Assembly (NCBI GenBank): GCA_963790415.1
Contig: CAWBOK010000001.1
Coordinates: forward strand, 186,001-250,000
Length of the DNA: 64,000 bases
From: JAJZQZ01 sp963790415
GTDB lineage: Bacteria > Actinomycetota > Thermoleophilia > RBG-16-64-13
Reading direction: 5' to 3'
The position numbers and the translations under genes are program-made. The notes below the pieces were generated by a model. That model saw only the letters and a list, made by a program, of their open reading frames with translations. It did no database searches and was not told where the DNA came from. Shown here in pieces: positions 42,981-54,304 of the stretch (positions are counted from its first letter, which is position 1; each line of letters starts with the position of its first letter).

Positions 42981-44108
42981 CAGCCGGCGAAGAAGTGCTT
43001 GAGTCGCTGAAAGACGCCTTCGGGCTTCGCGTCGTAGTGCTCCATGCCGCAGCACTCGTCGAGTTCGGTCAGCAGCTCCCGCTGCCGATCGTTCAGGCTG
43101 CGCGGGATCATGACGTTCACTATCACCCGCTGGTCGCCCCGCCCGCCGTGGCGCAGGTGCGGCACGCCGCGCGAGCGCAGGACCTTCACGTCGTGGGGCT
43201 GTGTGCCGGGTGCGAACTCCACCTCTTCGTCGCCGTCCAGGGTCGGGATGGTCAGACGGGCGCCCAGGGCGGCCTGCACCATCGTCAGATCCTGCTGGTA
43301 GATGATGTCGTCGCCTTCGCGCTCCAAGCACCGGATCGGGCAGCACGGTCACGTGAACGTAGAGGTCCCCCGGCCTGGCGCCGCGCTCTCCGGCCGGGCC
43401 CTGCCCGGTCAGGCGGATGCGCTGCCCGTCGCTGATGCCGGACGGGATCTCCACCGAGATGGTCTTAGCGCGTGTCGCGCGGCCCGCCCCCCGGCAGGTC
43501 GGGCAGGGGTCCGAGATGGTCTGACCGGCCCCGCGGCAGGTGGGACACGGGGCGGTCTGCACGAACTGACCGAAAGCGGTGCGTCGAACCGAGCGCCTGA
43601 CCCCTGAACCGCCGCAGTCGGCGCAGGTCTTGATGGAGTCTGGATCGGTGCTGCCCGCGCCGCCGCACTCCCGGCAGGTGTCGAGCAGGTCGACCTCGAC
43701 CTCCTTCTTCACCCCGAAAGCTGCGTCGTGCAGGTCTATCTGCACCTCCATGGCCACGTCGCCACCCGGAGCCGGGCCGGCGGAACGGCCGCGGCCGCCG
43801 CCGAACGGGTCGCCACCGAAGAAGGTGCTGAAGAGATCGGAGAGATCGCCGAAACCTTCGAATCCCTGGCCGCCGCCGCCCGATCCGCGCAATCCGTCGT
43901 GACCGTAGGTGTCGTAGGCGCCACGCTTCTGCGGGTCGCCCAGCACCTCGTAGGCCTCGGTGGCTTCCTTGAACTTCTCTTCCGCCTTGGGATCGTGGTC
44001 GTTGATGTCGGGGTGTAGCTCACGGGCAAGCCGCCGGTAGGCCTTCTTGATCTCCTGGATGTCGGCCTGACGCGAGACGCCGAGCACCTCATAGTAGTCA
44101 CGCTTCAT
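42980..44108 (-). CDS. dnaJ: Chaperone DnaJ, one frameshift
   Basis: J domain at 1-70 (DYYEVLGV, the HPD motif in ARELHPDIND), Gly/Phe-rich linker, then four zinc repeats (CRECGGAG, CADCGGSG, CPTCRGAG, CPTCRGAG) and the substrate-binding domain (DLYVHVTVLPDPV). Near 43325 one extra G shifts the frame; the C-terminus continues as EREGDDIIYQQDLTMVQAAL to FQRLKHFFAG. Order hrcA-dnaJ-prmA with four-base and one-base overlaps shows a coupled operon. DnaK and GrpE are not in the window. Confidence 0.93.
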
Positions 44109-45133
44109 TCGTAGCGGTCCTCCAAGAACGCGGATAGCAGCTGCGCGGTGCTACGCACCGTAGATATGGCGGATTCGTAGTCCATCCGCACCGGCCCCAG
44201 CACGCTGACAGCGCCGAGACTGCGCTGGGGCAGGCCGTACGAAGCCGTGACCAAGGCGAAACGGCGCAATGAGGGCGGCTCCAGTTCCTCGCCGATCCTG
44301 ACCACGACTTTGCCGTTGGGGAGCGCCGAACGGAGCGAGCGCAGGAGCTGGTAGCGCTCCTCGAAAAGCTGCAGCACCTCGCGGAGTTCGCCCAGATCGG
44401 GAAAGCGAGACTCGGCCAGCAACCTCGCCGCACCCCCCACGTAGAGGGCTTCCTCGGACTGCTCGTCGAGGAGCGCGTCCATGGCCGGCTTGAGAAGGTG
44501 CAGAAACTCCCTCTCCTTCGCGGAGATCTCGAGGCTGTCGAGGGTCCGCCGCACCAGACGTTCGGTGAGCATATGCTCGCCGATCACCTCGTTCAAGTAG
44601 GTGCGCGCCCACTCCACCATCCCCGGGTCGGCCGGGCGCAGAAAGTCGATGACCCGCTTGCTCACCCGTCCCGTGGAGAGGATGAACACGACCATGACCA
44701 GGCTGGGCTGCAAGAGGAGCAGTTCTATGTGGCGCACACGGGCGCCACTCGCCCGAGGCGCGACCACCAAGGCCAGTAGATTGGTGGCCTCGGAGAGGGC
44801 CTCGCTGGTCTGCTGCAGCGCGACCTCGACCTCCTTCGCCAGCCCGGACAGATCGACCGGCGAGAAGCCGGCGTCACGCCCATGACTCAGCTGCATCAGG
44901 CGGCTGACGAAATCGCGGAAACCCTCGTTGGTGGGCTGCCGGCCGCCGGACGTGTGCAGGTGGGTCAGATAGCCCAGCTCCTCGAGCACCGCGAACTCGT
45001 TGCGAATGGTCGAGGGCGAGACTTTGAAACGGGCGGCGGTCGCGACATCCTTGGAAGAGACGGGCGCTCCGGTGCGGATATACCGCTCGGCTACCATATC
45101 GAGGATGGATTGCTGCCGCAGTGTGAGTACCAT
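44105..45133 (-). CDS. hrcA: Heat-inducible transcription repressor HrcA
   Basis: A 342-residue protein from ATG 45133. Winged helix LTLRQQSILDMVAERYIRTG, PVSSKDVATAARFKVSPSTI and RNEFAVLEELGYLTHLHTSGG is typical of HrcA, with the GAF-like core and C-terminal SVLGPVRMDYESAIS. HrcA represses chaperone operons at CIRCE sites when GroEL is free. I find no CIRCE motif immediately upstream, so in this location it is probably transcribed from the hemW side. Its stop overlaps the dnaJ start (ATGA). Intact, unlike its neighbours. Confidence 0.95.
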   Translation of the reverse strand: MVLTLRQQSILDMVAERYIRTGAPVSSKDVATAARFKVSPSTIRNEFAVLEELGYLTHLHTSGGRQPTNEGFRDFVSRLMQLSHGRDAGFSPVDLSGLAKEVEVALQQTSEALSEATNLLALVVAPRASGARVRHIELLLLQPSLVMVVFILSTGRVSKRVIDFLRPADPGMVEWARTYLNEVIGEHMLTERLVRRTLDSLEISAKEREFLHLLKPAMDALLDEQSEEALYVGGAARLLAESRFPDLGELREVLQLFEERYQLLRSLRSALPNGKVVVRIGEELEPPSLRRFALVTASYGLPQRSLGAVSVLGPVRMDYESAISTVRSTAQLLSAFLEDRYE

Positions 45134-45146
45134 GCTGCACCGCCCC

Positions 45147-46368
45147 TTACGTCGACTGGTGCTCGCCGGGCAGGCGGAGGATCGCGGCCAGGATGGCATT
45201 GGAGAGATCCAGACCTTCCGGGCTCAACGTGAGTGTAGCATAGGCCCCTGGCGCGGAGTCCCCGTGGGCCCCTCTCACGTGGCCCGGGTAGACCCGTCGC
45301 ACATAGCCTCGTTCGATCATGAGGGCGACGGCCGCCCGATCGAGCATCGAGGCCACCTCGTCCTCCGCCACCCCTTCCGCCGTGCGCAGGCCCAGCATGG
45401 CCCGCTCGAAGAGCCGGATCTCCGCCGTCAGCGGCTCGATCCCCGGCCGGTCGCCCGCCAGGTACGCGGCCACTGTGCCCGGGTTCGTTCGCCGGGCGAG
45501 GCCGAGGGTACTCACCGCCGACGCGCCGATGCCCAGGTAGTCGTCGCCCCGCCAGTAGGCCAGGTTGTGTCGACACTCGTGCCCGGGCAAGGCGTAGTTC
45601 GACACCTCATATCGCCGATACCCCGCCGCCTCGAGCAGAGCCGTCGCGTCGGCGTAGTGCTCCTCCGCGAAGGCCGCCGCCGCATCCCGGGCGGCAGGGC
45701 CAGACTCCGCCGCCACCCGGGCCGCGTAGCCGGTCGTGTAGGTGAGGTCATACAGCGGAGATGTGCGTCGGATGCACGGCCGCCGCGGCCTCAAGATCGG
45801 CCTGGGCCTGCTCCCAGGACTGACCCGGGATGCCGAAGATCAGGTCGACGTTCCACTCCTCGAAACCCGAGTCGCGCACGGCCGCGAGCGCCAGGTCGAG
45901 TTCGGCATCGGTGCATCGGCGACCGAGAGCCCGGCGCAGCGCCGGCGCGAAGCTCTGGATGCCCATGGAGAGCCGGGTGGCCCCGGCCTCGCGCAGGCCG
46001 GCCAACGTGCGTTCGTCGGCCGTGGTCGGTGTCGTCTCGACCGTGACCTCTCCCCCAGGCCTCGTCAGCCGGGCCACCGACCGCACAAGGGGAAACAGAA
46101 GATCAGGGGGCAAGGTGGTCGGCGTTCCTCCCCCTACATAGGCCGTCTCCAGCGGCAGCGCGAGCCAGGGCGACTCGCGCTCGAGTTCGGCCCGCAGCGC
46201 GACGACATAGGCGGCTACGCGGCCGGCGCGGTCGTGGGGGCCGAACGGCTCCGAGGCAAAATCGCAATAGGCGCACCGGGAACGGCAGAACGGCACGTGC
46301 ACGTACAGGTGCCGAGCCGCGCGGGGGGGCTCCACACAGTCGCCATCCTCCGCGCCGCGACCGGGCAC
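45147..46368 (-). CDS. hemW: Radical SAM protein HemW (oxygen-independent coproporphyrinogen oxidase-like), one frameshift
   Basis: GTG 46368 with GGGGAG upstream gives a start shortly before HLYVHVPFCRSRCAYCDFAS, the radical-SAM CxxxCxxC cluster. AYVGGGTPTTLP, LSMGIQSF and WNVDLIFGIPGQ follow. Near 45757 the frame breaks at PTHIS and continues as LYDLTYTTGY, YEVSNYALPGHECRHNLAYW and GIGASAVS to the C-terminal winged helix. HemW inserts heme into respiratory proteins. It lies upstream of hrcA, the common order lepA-hemW-hrcA-dnaJ. A long frame upstream of the GTG reads through the repeat element and is not part of the protein. Confidence 0.88.
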
Positions 46369-46382
46369 GACGCTCCCCGTTA

Positions 46383-46539
46383 GGCTGCTGAAAATCGAAG
46401 CCTTGGCCCCCAGAACGCACTGGACGGTGCGATACGGCGTCCTCGGTCGCGCACGTAGCGCTGCTACGAGCGCTTCCTGCGTCCTTGTCTCACGCTTGCC
46501 CATCGCGCCCTGAAGGCGAAGCGTCACTTTTCAGCAGCC
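46383..46539 (+). repeat. 157-bp dispersed repeat with terminal inverted repeats, copy 1
   Basis: Begins GGCTGCTGAAAA and ends TTTTCAGCAGCC, a perfect 12-bp terminal inverted repeat. The same element occurs inverted at 59583-59740; I count about 16 differences over 158 columns. An internal palindrome GTAGCGCTGCTAC is identical in both. It lies exactly between the stop of the small membrane-protein gene (two bases away) and hemW. It has no coding capacity, so it is MITE- or REP-like. Confidence 0.85.
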
Positions 46540-46541
46540 TG

Positions 46542-46721
46542 CTAGCGCGCGAAGAAGCCGGCGGCCACCAGCACCAACCCCACCACGACCGCCGCCGGCC
46601 CAAGGATGGCGGAACGTCGAGTGGCCGCCTGCTCGCCCGCCCACTGCTGACGACGCACCCACATCTGCACCAGCCCCAAGACGAGCAAGATGCCGCCGCT
46701 GATGAAGTACTGCACGCTCAC
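46542..46721 (-). CDS. Small two-helix membrane protein
   Basis: From GTG 46721 (GAGG at usual spacing) a 59-residue protein: YFISGGILLVLGLVQMWV forms the first membrane helix and GPAAVVVGLVLVAAGFFA the second, with a basic cytoplasmic loop between. It lies just downstream of lepA, overlapping nothing. Function unknown. Its stop codon is two bases from the terminal repeat of the 157-bp element. Confidence 0.6.
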   Translation of the reverse strand: MSVQYFISGGILLVLGLVQMWVRRQQWAGEQAATRRSAILGPAAVVVGLVLVAAGFFAR

Positions 46722-46770
46722 CCGAACCTCACGATCACCTGTACCCGCTCGATCACTTGTCGCGGCGCAA

Positions 46771-48590
46771 TCACTTGTCGCGCCCCTTGTCGTCGAGGTC
46801 GAGCACGGCAAGAAAGGCCTCTTGCGGTATCTCGACGGTCCCCACCATCTTCATGCGTTTCTTGCCCGCCTTCTGCTTCTCGAGGAGCTTGCGCTTGCGG
46901 CTGATGTCTCCGCCGTAGCACTTGGCGATCACGTCCTTGCGCATAGCCCGCACCGACTCGCGGGCTATGATCCTGGCGCCGACCGCCGCCTGGATCGGCA
47001 CCTCGAACATCTGGCGGGGGATCTGACGGCGCAGCCGCTCGACCAACGTGCGGCCGATCACGTACGCCTTGTCCTTGTGCACGATGAGGCTGAGCGCGTC
47101 GACCACGTCGCCCGCGATCAGCACGTCGAGGCGCACCAACTCGCCCGGCTCGAAGTCCTTCATCTCGTAGTCCAGGCTGGCGTAGCCCTTCGTGCGCGTC
47201 TTCAGCAGGTCGAAGAAATCGAGCACGATCTCGGCCAGGGGCAGATCGTAGGCCAAGCGCACTCTATCGGCGGAGAGGTATTCCATGTCGCGGAACGTCC
47301 CCCGCCTCTCCTGGCACAGTTCCATGACGCTGCCCACGAACTCGTTCGGCGTCAGGATACTCGCGGCGATGTAGGGCTCGCGCACCTCGATGATGCCCGC
47401 CGGGTCGGGGAAGTCCACCGGATTGCTGATGGGTCGCACCTCGCCGCTGGCCATCTCCACCTCGTAGCGGACGTTCGGCGTGGTGGCGATCAGCTCGAGA
47501 TCGAACTCCCGTTCCAGGCGCTCGCGGACGATCTCCATGTGGAGAAGGCCCAGGAACCCGCAGCGGAAGCCGAAGCCCAGGGCCTTGGAGGTCTCGGGTT
47601 CCCAGTGCAGCGACGCATCGTTGAGAGAGAGTTTCTCCAGGGCGTCCTTGAGATCCGCGTAGTTCTCGCCGTCGATGGGGAACAGACCACAGAAGACCAT
47701 CGGCACGGCCTGCTGATAACCGGGGAGCGGCTCCGCGGCCGGACGGGCGGCCTGGGTCATGGTGTCGCCCACCCGCAGCTCGGCGACCTCTTTGATGCCC
47801 GGTGATGATGTAGCCCACCTCGCCCGCGTGGAGCACGTCGGTCTTCAACATGTCGGGGCTGAAGATGCCCACCTCTTCCACGTCGCTCCTTCGCGGGATG
47901 GCGTAGGTGCGCAGCTGGTCGTCCCTTGCGGAAGGTGCCGTCGACCACCCGGACGAACGCCACCACGCCCCGGTACTGGTCGTAGATGGAGTCGAAGATC
48001 AACGCCCGCGCGGGCCCGTCAGGTTCGCCGGTGGGAGGCGGGATGCGCCGCACGATCGCCTCCAGCACTTCCTCCACCCCCTGGCCCGTCTTGGCCGAGA
48101 TGTGCAGGATCTCGTCGGGCGTGCAGCCGATCAGGTGCATGATCTCCTCGGCCCGGCGTTCGGGCTCAGCTCCGGGAAGATCGATCTTGTTAAGAATGGG
48201 GATGATCTCCAGGTCGTTCTCCAGGGCCAGATAGGTGTTGGCCAGCGTCTGGGCCTCGATGCCCTGGCTGGCGTCGACCACCAGGAGCGCCCCCTCGCAC
48301 GCGGCCAGGCTGCGCGACACCTCGTAGGAAAAATCCACGTGACCGGGGGTGTCGATGAGGTTGAACTGGTAGTCGCCCCCGTCCCGGGCCTTGTAGTACA
48401 CACGCACAGCCTGGGCCTTGATCGTGATGCCCCGCTCCCGCTCGATGTCCATGCGGTCGAGCACCTGCTCGCGCATCTCCCGGTCGGCCACGGTGTGCGT
48501 TATCTGCAGGATGCGGTCGGCCAACGTCGACTTTCCGTGGTCGATGTGAGCGATGATGGAGAAGTTGCGGATGTTGGCAAACGCGGACAT
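46771..48590 (-). CDS. lepA: Elongation factor 4 (LepA), two frameshifts
   Basis: ATG 48590 gives NIRNFSIIAHIDHGKSTLAD (G1). ERGITIKAQAVRV, DTPGHVDFSYEV (G3) and NKIDLPGAEPERR (G4) follow. After breaks near 47927 (AAGGGA) and 47801 (CGGG) the protein continues as DDQLRTYAIPRRSDVEEVGIF and IKEVAELRVGDTM. The LepA-specific C-terminus follows (VMELCQERRGTF, YASLDYEMKDF, KCYGGDISRKRKLLEKQKAG, KKRMK). LepA back-translocates or remodels stalled ribosomes. The full set of domains is present once frames are joined. Confidence 0.92.
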
Positions 48591-48684
48591 GGGCCACGTA
48601 TTGTACCGCAGCACCCTTACTAGGCGGCTGGAAACTGATGCTTCGCGATCAGCGCCCTTTCACTGTGACCACACGGGGACCAGC

Positions 48685-50336
48685 CTAGAACTCTCCGCCG
48701 GGATCGTCCCCGGAGGCCTCGACTACGGCGTCAGGAGTCCGGCGGCGGCGCCGCACCGCGTCGATCACCTCCTGCAGTTCGCTCATTCTCAAGCAGTCGG
48801 GCCCCCAGCGCGTACCCGGCAAGCCCGGCCGCATACCCGACACCCACCGACACGAGCTGGGCCGGGACGGACCGCCCCAGCCAGCTGTCCAAGAGCCACC
48901 AGGCGCCGTAGGCCGCGGCCGCCAAGAACACCATCGCCAACGCCGACCGGAGCACGGAAGTCGCAACCCGCCGGCCGTCGACCCCTTCGATCTGCCGCCG
49001 CAGCAAGAACGAGAGAGACAGGAAATTGAACATGGACACGACCGACGTCGCCAGCGTGATCCCCCCCACGCCCAAGCGGACGGTACAGAAGTAGGTCCAG
49101 GGCCAGGTTCAACGCCAGGTTAGCCGCCCGACCGTCAGAGGAAGCCACGGTTTCTGGATGCTGTAGAAGGCCCGGTTCAGTAACGTGTTGGCGCTGACGA
49201 AGGCCATGCCGACGCTGAAGCCGGCCAAGGCCCAGGCCATCGCCTGCGTGTCGGCGGGGGTCACGTTGCCGTGCTGGAACACCAGACGGACCGTGGGCAC
49301 GCCGAGAACCACGAAGAAGGCGCGTGAAGGGTAGGGTCACGAAGAAGATCTGGCGCGTCCCCGCGGACAAGGTGGAGCGGAACTCCGCAATCCTGCCGGT
49401 CGCACCCAGCCGCGAGAGCGTGGGGAAGAGCACCGTGCCGATCGCGACGGCGAACATGCCCTGCGGCAGCTGGAAGAGCCGGAACGCCTTGTCGATGACC
49501 GCCGGCGCAGTCTCGCTGATGTAGCTGGCGACTGACCGTGTCGATCAAGGCGTTGAAGTTCACGATCCCCAGGCTCAGCACGACGGGAACCAGGAGCCGG
49601 CCCACCTGACGCACCGCCGGGTGGCCCAGCGCCACCGACAAGGCGGGTCCTTCCATCCGCCGCCACACGGCCGGTACCTGGATGACCAGCTCCACGACCG
49701 TGCCGAGCATGACGCCCCAGGCCAGCGCATAGAAGCCTCGGTAGTCCACTCCTCCGGCAGGCGTCCGGCGCTCCGTACCGCAGCCAATAGAAGACAAGTG
49801 ACCCGATGATGACCACGTTCCACACGATGGGCGCCAACGCCGGGAGGGTGAAGTGGTCGAGGGTGTTCAGGATGCCCATGAAGACGCCCGGCCACGCCCA
49901 GCACCACCACACTGAGGAACATGATGCGGGTGAGGTCCACCGCCAGTGCGATGGTGTCCGGGTCCTTGAAGCCCGGCGCCACCAGGCTGATGACCTGCGG
50001 CGCGAACGCCATCCCCAGCAGGCTGATGCCGCCCAGGATCAGCGTGGCGAGGAGTATGATCGTGCGCGCGACCATCCACGCCTCGGCGCGGCGGCCCTTC
50101 TCCAAGAGCTCCGAGAAGACGGGTATGAAGGCCGCGCTCAAGGCGGTGTCGGCCAGCAGGGTCCGCACCAGGCTGGGCACCTTGAACGCCACCGTGAAGG
50201 CCCCCATACCGGCGTTCAGACCCAAGACGGCCAACATGACCTGTTCCCGCACCAGACCGAGGACGCGGGAGGCGGCGGTCGCCGCCATGAGGAACGCGGC
50301 GAAGGTGGAGAGACGGCGTGTAGATTCGTTGCTCAC
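48685..50336 (-). CDS. murJ: Lipid II flippase MurJ (MviN), multiple frameshifts
   Basis: Pieces in several frames join into one MOP-superfamily transporter: FLMAATAASRVLGLVREQVM, DTALSAAFIPVFSELLEKGR, VFMGILNTLDHFTLPALAPI, GVDYRGFYALAWGVMLG, VSLGIVNFNALIDTV-type text, LPQGMFAVAIGTVLFPTLSR, RLVFQHGNVTPADTQ and LNRAFYSIQKPW. It ends near ELQEVIDAVRRRRR. Breaks lie near 49887, 49755, 49535, 49323, 49128, 49085 and 48800. MurJ exports lipid II for wall synthesis and is normally essential, so I read these as sequence errors. It is divergent from rpsT, 65 bases apart. Confidence 0.85.
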
Positions 50337-50401
50337 GAATGGCGGCGATGCTATACTGCTGCGGCTCTTAAGGGAAGGACGACGACAGAGGGAGGTGATA
50401 C

Positions 50402-50668
50402 ATGGCCAACTCTCCGCAACAGCGCAAGCGTGTGCGCATAGCCGCGCGGCAACGTCTTGAGAACCTCCGGTACAAATCGTCGATCAAGACTCAGCTCCGC
50501 CGCCTCAAAGCCTCTGTCGCGTCCGGTGACACGGATGCCGCCAAGAAGGTGGCGACGTCTCTGACGGCGACCATCGACAAGGCTGCCGCCCACAACGCCA
50601 TTCATAAGAACAACGCGGCCCACAAGAAATCCGCGGTCTCGCGTTTGATGAACACGCTCTCCGCCTGA
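50402..50668 (+). CDS. rpsT: Small ribosomal subunit protein bS20
   Basis: An 88-residue Lys/Arg/Ala-rich protein of normal S20 length: MANSPQQRKRVRIAARQRL, IKTQLRRLKA, then AATKV-like KKVATSLTATIDKAAAHNAI and HKNNAAHKKSAVSRL. It binds the 5' domain of 16S rRNA. GAGGGAGGTGAT before the ATG is a strong ribosome-binding site. It converges on holA. Confidence 0.97.
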   Translation: MANSPQQRKRVRIAARQRLENLRYKSSIKTQLRRLKASVASGDTDAAKKVATSLTATIDKAAAHNAIHKNNAAHKKSAVSRLMNTLSA

Positions 50669-50710
50669 TAGCCCGATAGCGGCGGCGCGGTCCGGCCCGC
50701 CGCCGAGGGT

Positions 50711-50726
50711 GCGCCCGCCAGGGCGC
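50711..50726. terminator. Hairpin between convergent rpsT and holA
   Basis: GCGCCC and GGGCGC pair around GCCA immediately before the holA stop. A second GC hairpin lies just left of it (near 50680-50705). Neither has a T-run, so a bidirectional terminator is plausible but not certain. Confidence 0.4.
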
Positions 50727-50727
50727 G

Positions 50728-51731
50728 TCAGCGCTTCGAGAGCAGCCGCCCCAGCATCAACTCGAACTCCAGCTCGGGCGGCAGCGTTCCCATTCCTTTG
50801 AGGTGCGCGTCGGCGCTCGCAAGATGACCCAGTGCACGACGCATGGCCTCGGCGTCGTAGGACTGTGCCTGCTGCATGAGTTTGCGGGCCGCGAAGGGCT
50901 TCATCTTGATCTCACCCTGGATATCGCGCGGCCGCCCAGCCCGCTTCTCGCATGGCTACCGCCCGGTCGAGATGCTGGTAGTGACGCAGGATACGGTAGA
51001 AGAGACCGGTCGGTTTCTCCCCCGCGGCGATACAGCTCCTCGACTGCCGTGAAGGCCGCCGCCGGCCGCCCACCGACCACCGCATCCACCAGATCGAAGA
51101 TGGATGCCTCCAGCGTCCGCGTGGCCAGCACGTTGATGTCGTCGGCGGTGACCTGACCCTCGCCACAGTACGCACCGAGCTTCTCTATCTCACGCAGCAG
51201 CAGGTGCTGGTTCTCGCCCGATCGCTGCAGCAGCAATCGGGCCTCAGGCAGCGCCAACGAGACCCCCCGCAATCTCGCCTGCTTCACCACCCAATCAGGC
51301 AACTGCGCCGACCTGGGCGCGTTGTACTCGAGCACATCGCCGACCCCCGACACGCCCTTGCGCAACGGATCGGTGGGCGGCAGCTTCTCCGCCACCAGCG
51401 CCATGCAGGCATCGGGAGCCGGCGAGCGTAGGTACGCGACCAAGATGTCCTTGTCGGCCTTCTTCCACGAGTCGACCTCGTGGACAAGGACCAGGCGGAT
51501 CCCCCCGAGGAAGGCGAGGGTGTTGGCGGCGGACACGACCTCGGAGGCGCTGTGGTGGCCGGCCACGAACTCATCGACGTTGAGTTCCGTACCGGACTCC
51601 CGCACTATGCGCACGCGCAATCGGTGGAGCGCCAACTCGACTTTCGGCCGGTCGTCCCCCAAGATGAGATACGCGGGCCTCAACGCGCCCCGTTGACCGT
51701 CCGACGCCTCGTTCGCTGATGGCTCACTCAT
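50728..51731 (-). CDS. holA: DNA polymerase III delta subunit HolA, two frameshifts
   Basis: ATG 51731. PAYLILGDDRPKVELALHRL, TLAFLGGIRLVLVHEVDSWK, YLRSPAPDACMALVAEKLPP, LLREIEKLGAYCGEGQVTAD and ASIFDLVDAVVGGRPAAAF are the clamp-loader delta pattern. Breaks near 51028 and 50930 separate the middle (LFYRILRHYQHLDRAVAMRE) and C-terminal parts (IQGEIKMKPFAARKLMQQAQ, ending GRLLSKR at 50728). HolA opens the beta clamp. It follows comEC by 15 bases, the usual comEA-comEC-holA order. Confidence 0.88.
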
Positions 51732-51746
51732 CGCTCACCGCCGGGT

Positions 51747-54261
51747 TCACTGAAGACCCTCTCCCGCCGAGACCGCGCTGTGCGCCACGCGCACGGAGAG
51801 CCGCCCACGAGACCGCGTGAAGGAGATCCATCCGGAGCGATCCGTCCTCACGATCGGCACCCCCGCCTGCTCCAACGCCTGTAGGGTCTCGGCCGCCGGA
51901 TGGCCGAACGTATTCCCTGCTCCAACCGAGATACACGCAAGGGCCGGGTCGATCGCGGCGAGCAGCCGCGACGTCACACCTGCGCGGCTGCCGTGATGGG
52001 GCACGAACAGCACGTCCACCGGCGGCACATGACGGCGGGCAAGCTCGGCGGCCTCCGCGTCTCCCGGATCGAGTATAGCAAGGTCCTCCCACCTCACCAC
52101 CGCGGCGATGGACGCCGCGTTGATCCGTTCGCCTTCCCATGCTCCCGTAGACGGGTCCAAGGGAGCGGAAGGAGGAACCAGCAGTATGTCCACCGGGCCG
52201 AGCCGCACCGTCTGCCCCGATTCCGCCTGCCGGTGGATAGTACCGTCGGCTACCAGAAGCCTCCGCAGGCGAAAGTACTCCGCAGCCTCGCCGGGCGGCG
52301 CCGCGGAGCCTGCGACTGGTCCGCTTTGCACTACTGAGTCCACAAGCAAGTCAACCGGCATGGACCCCGCCAAACCTACCAGCCCTCCGAAGTGATCGGC
52401 GTGCGGGTGCGAGATCAGCACCAGGTCGAGACGCTTCACGCCCAGACCTCTGAGCTGCTCGGGGACGCCCGCGTCCTCGGGGCCCGCGTCGATAAGCGCC
52501 GCGCGGCGGTCGGGGGTCCTGACGAGGGCGGCGCTGCCCTCGCCCACGTCGAGCATCCGCACCTCGACCACGGCGGGCCACTCCCGCGCGGCCACCGCGT
52601 CGACGATGGCGCGCTCCGCGAACACGCCCCCGCTGTAGACGAGGGCTCCGGCGACGCGCCCCGAACAACAGCAATCGCGGCGCCGGCCCTGTGGACAACC
52701 CGTCGCGCCGGATCGCCCGGTGGACGCTTGCTCGGCCTGCCCCACGAAGCACGTGCGACCCCGCGAGCCCAAGCACCATGGCAACGGCCACACCGACATG
52801 CGCCCTAGTGAGAACCGGACCCCTGGCGAAGAGCTTGGCCATGCTGACCGTCCAGGCCAGCGGCACCGCCGCCACGCCATCCAAGACAGCGCTGAACCCC
52901 GGCGAGATCCACCCGGCGATCATGCTGGCGAAGCCCAGCCCGGTGACCGGGGTGATCACGGGAACAACGAAGAGATTCGCCACGACCCCCATGATCGATG
53001 CCTGCCCGAACACCAGCAGCGACACCGGGGCGGTGGCGATGGACGCGGCCAACGACACGGCCATCCCCGAGGCCAAGGGGCCGGGCAGAGCACGCTCGAG
53101 ACGACACTGTATCCTCTGCGCCAGCAAGACCAGGCCCGCCACTGCGGCGAACGAGAGCTGAAAGCCCGCCGAAAACGCGACCAGGGGATTCGGGGCGAGC
53201 ACAACAACGGCGGCCAACGCCAGCACGTGCAGAGCGTCGCGACGCCGGCCGCTCGCCTGGGCAAGCATGACGAGGAAGATCATCACGGTGGCGCGCACCA
53301 CAGGGGCGCCGCCGACCGCGATGCCCGCGAAGAGCAGGACGGCGACAAATCCAAGCGGTAGGGAGACACTCCGAGGAAGTCGCAGAGCCGCACAGAGTCC
53401 AAGGATCAGCGAGGCCAAGCCGGCCACGTGCAGTCCGCTGACGGAGAGGATATGCGCGGTGCCGCTGCGGCGGAACGCGACAAGCACGTCCTCCGGGATG
53501 TCCCGGGTCTCGCCCAGCACCACTCCACGAAGCAAGGCGGAGTAGAGCGGCCGCCCCCCGCGGCCCAGATCGACGAGCGCCCGCCGTCGTATTGCGTCGA
53601 GCACGCCGCTGAGGCCCCCGCGATCCCCGATCACTTCCACGCCCGACGCTGATGCCGAAAGGGTGCAGCAGATACCCTGCCGGCGGAGGTAGCTCCGCTC
53701 GTCGAACCCGGAAGGCCCCGGGCCCTCCGGCAGCTTGAGTCGGGCTGCCACGTTCAGGACGCGCCCTTCTTCCGCGAACGCGGGCAGAGCCACCGCGGTT
53801 GTCGCCTCGACGCTCTGCTTTCGCATAGTGACGGCGAGCTGCAGGCGCTCCCCACTCCCATCCCGAAAGTGGGGTGATCGCTCACGGAGCACACGAACCG
53901 GTATCCGAACGACCTGCCCGGCAACGCGCGCGGGGCCGTCTACCACCACTTCCAATTCCACCCGCTCGCCCGCACGCGACATGAACGAACTGTCGGTGAT
54001 CGCGGCCACACGGACCGCGCCCCAGCCGAGCCCCAAGAGCAAGGCCAACACCACCAGGAGACCAGGGACGAAGGAAGACGCAGGTCGCAGCAGGCGCACG
54101 ACCAACAGAGCGGAGCCGGCCACGGCCACCGCCCCGAGCGCCGTCGGCGCCCGGGGCTCGAGAAGAGCCGCCCCGAATAGGCCGAGCGCAGCCGCAAAAG
54201 CGGCTATGCGCGATACCCCGCCGCGACGGACCAGCCACCCATCGGCCCCCGGCGCCCTCAC
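51747..54261 (-). CDS. comEC: DNA-uptake channel ComEC/Rec2, one frameshift
   Basis: GTG 54261 gives an N-terminus with two or three membrane helices, an OB-like external domain (DGPARVAGQVVRIPVRVL, LKLPEGPGPSGFDERSYLRR) and the Competence domain (FRRSGTAHILSVSGLHVAGL, FSAGFQLSFAAVAGL). A break near 52665 separates the metallo-beta-lactamase-like domain: VRMLDVGEGSAALVRTPD, LVLISHPHADHFGG and VDVLFVPHHGSRAG. ComEC carries single-stranded DNA across the membrane; the C-terminal domain may degrade the other strand. Preceded by comEA with a 43-base gap. Confidence 0.9.
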
Positions 54262-54304
54262 GTTGGATCCGTCTCCAGGAACTCCCGGCGTTCTTCGCCG
54301 GAGC

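Noticed and set aside
45134..45260. CIRCE operator upstream of hrcA
   Set aside because: No TTAGCACTC/GAGTGCTAA inverted repeat found; hrcA starts 14 bases after hemW.
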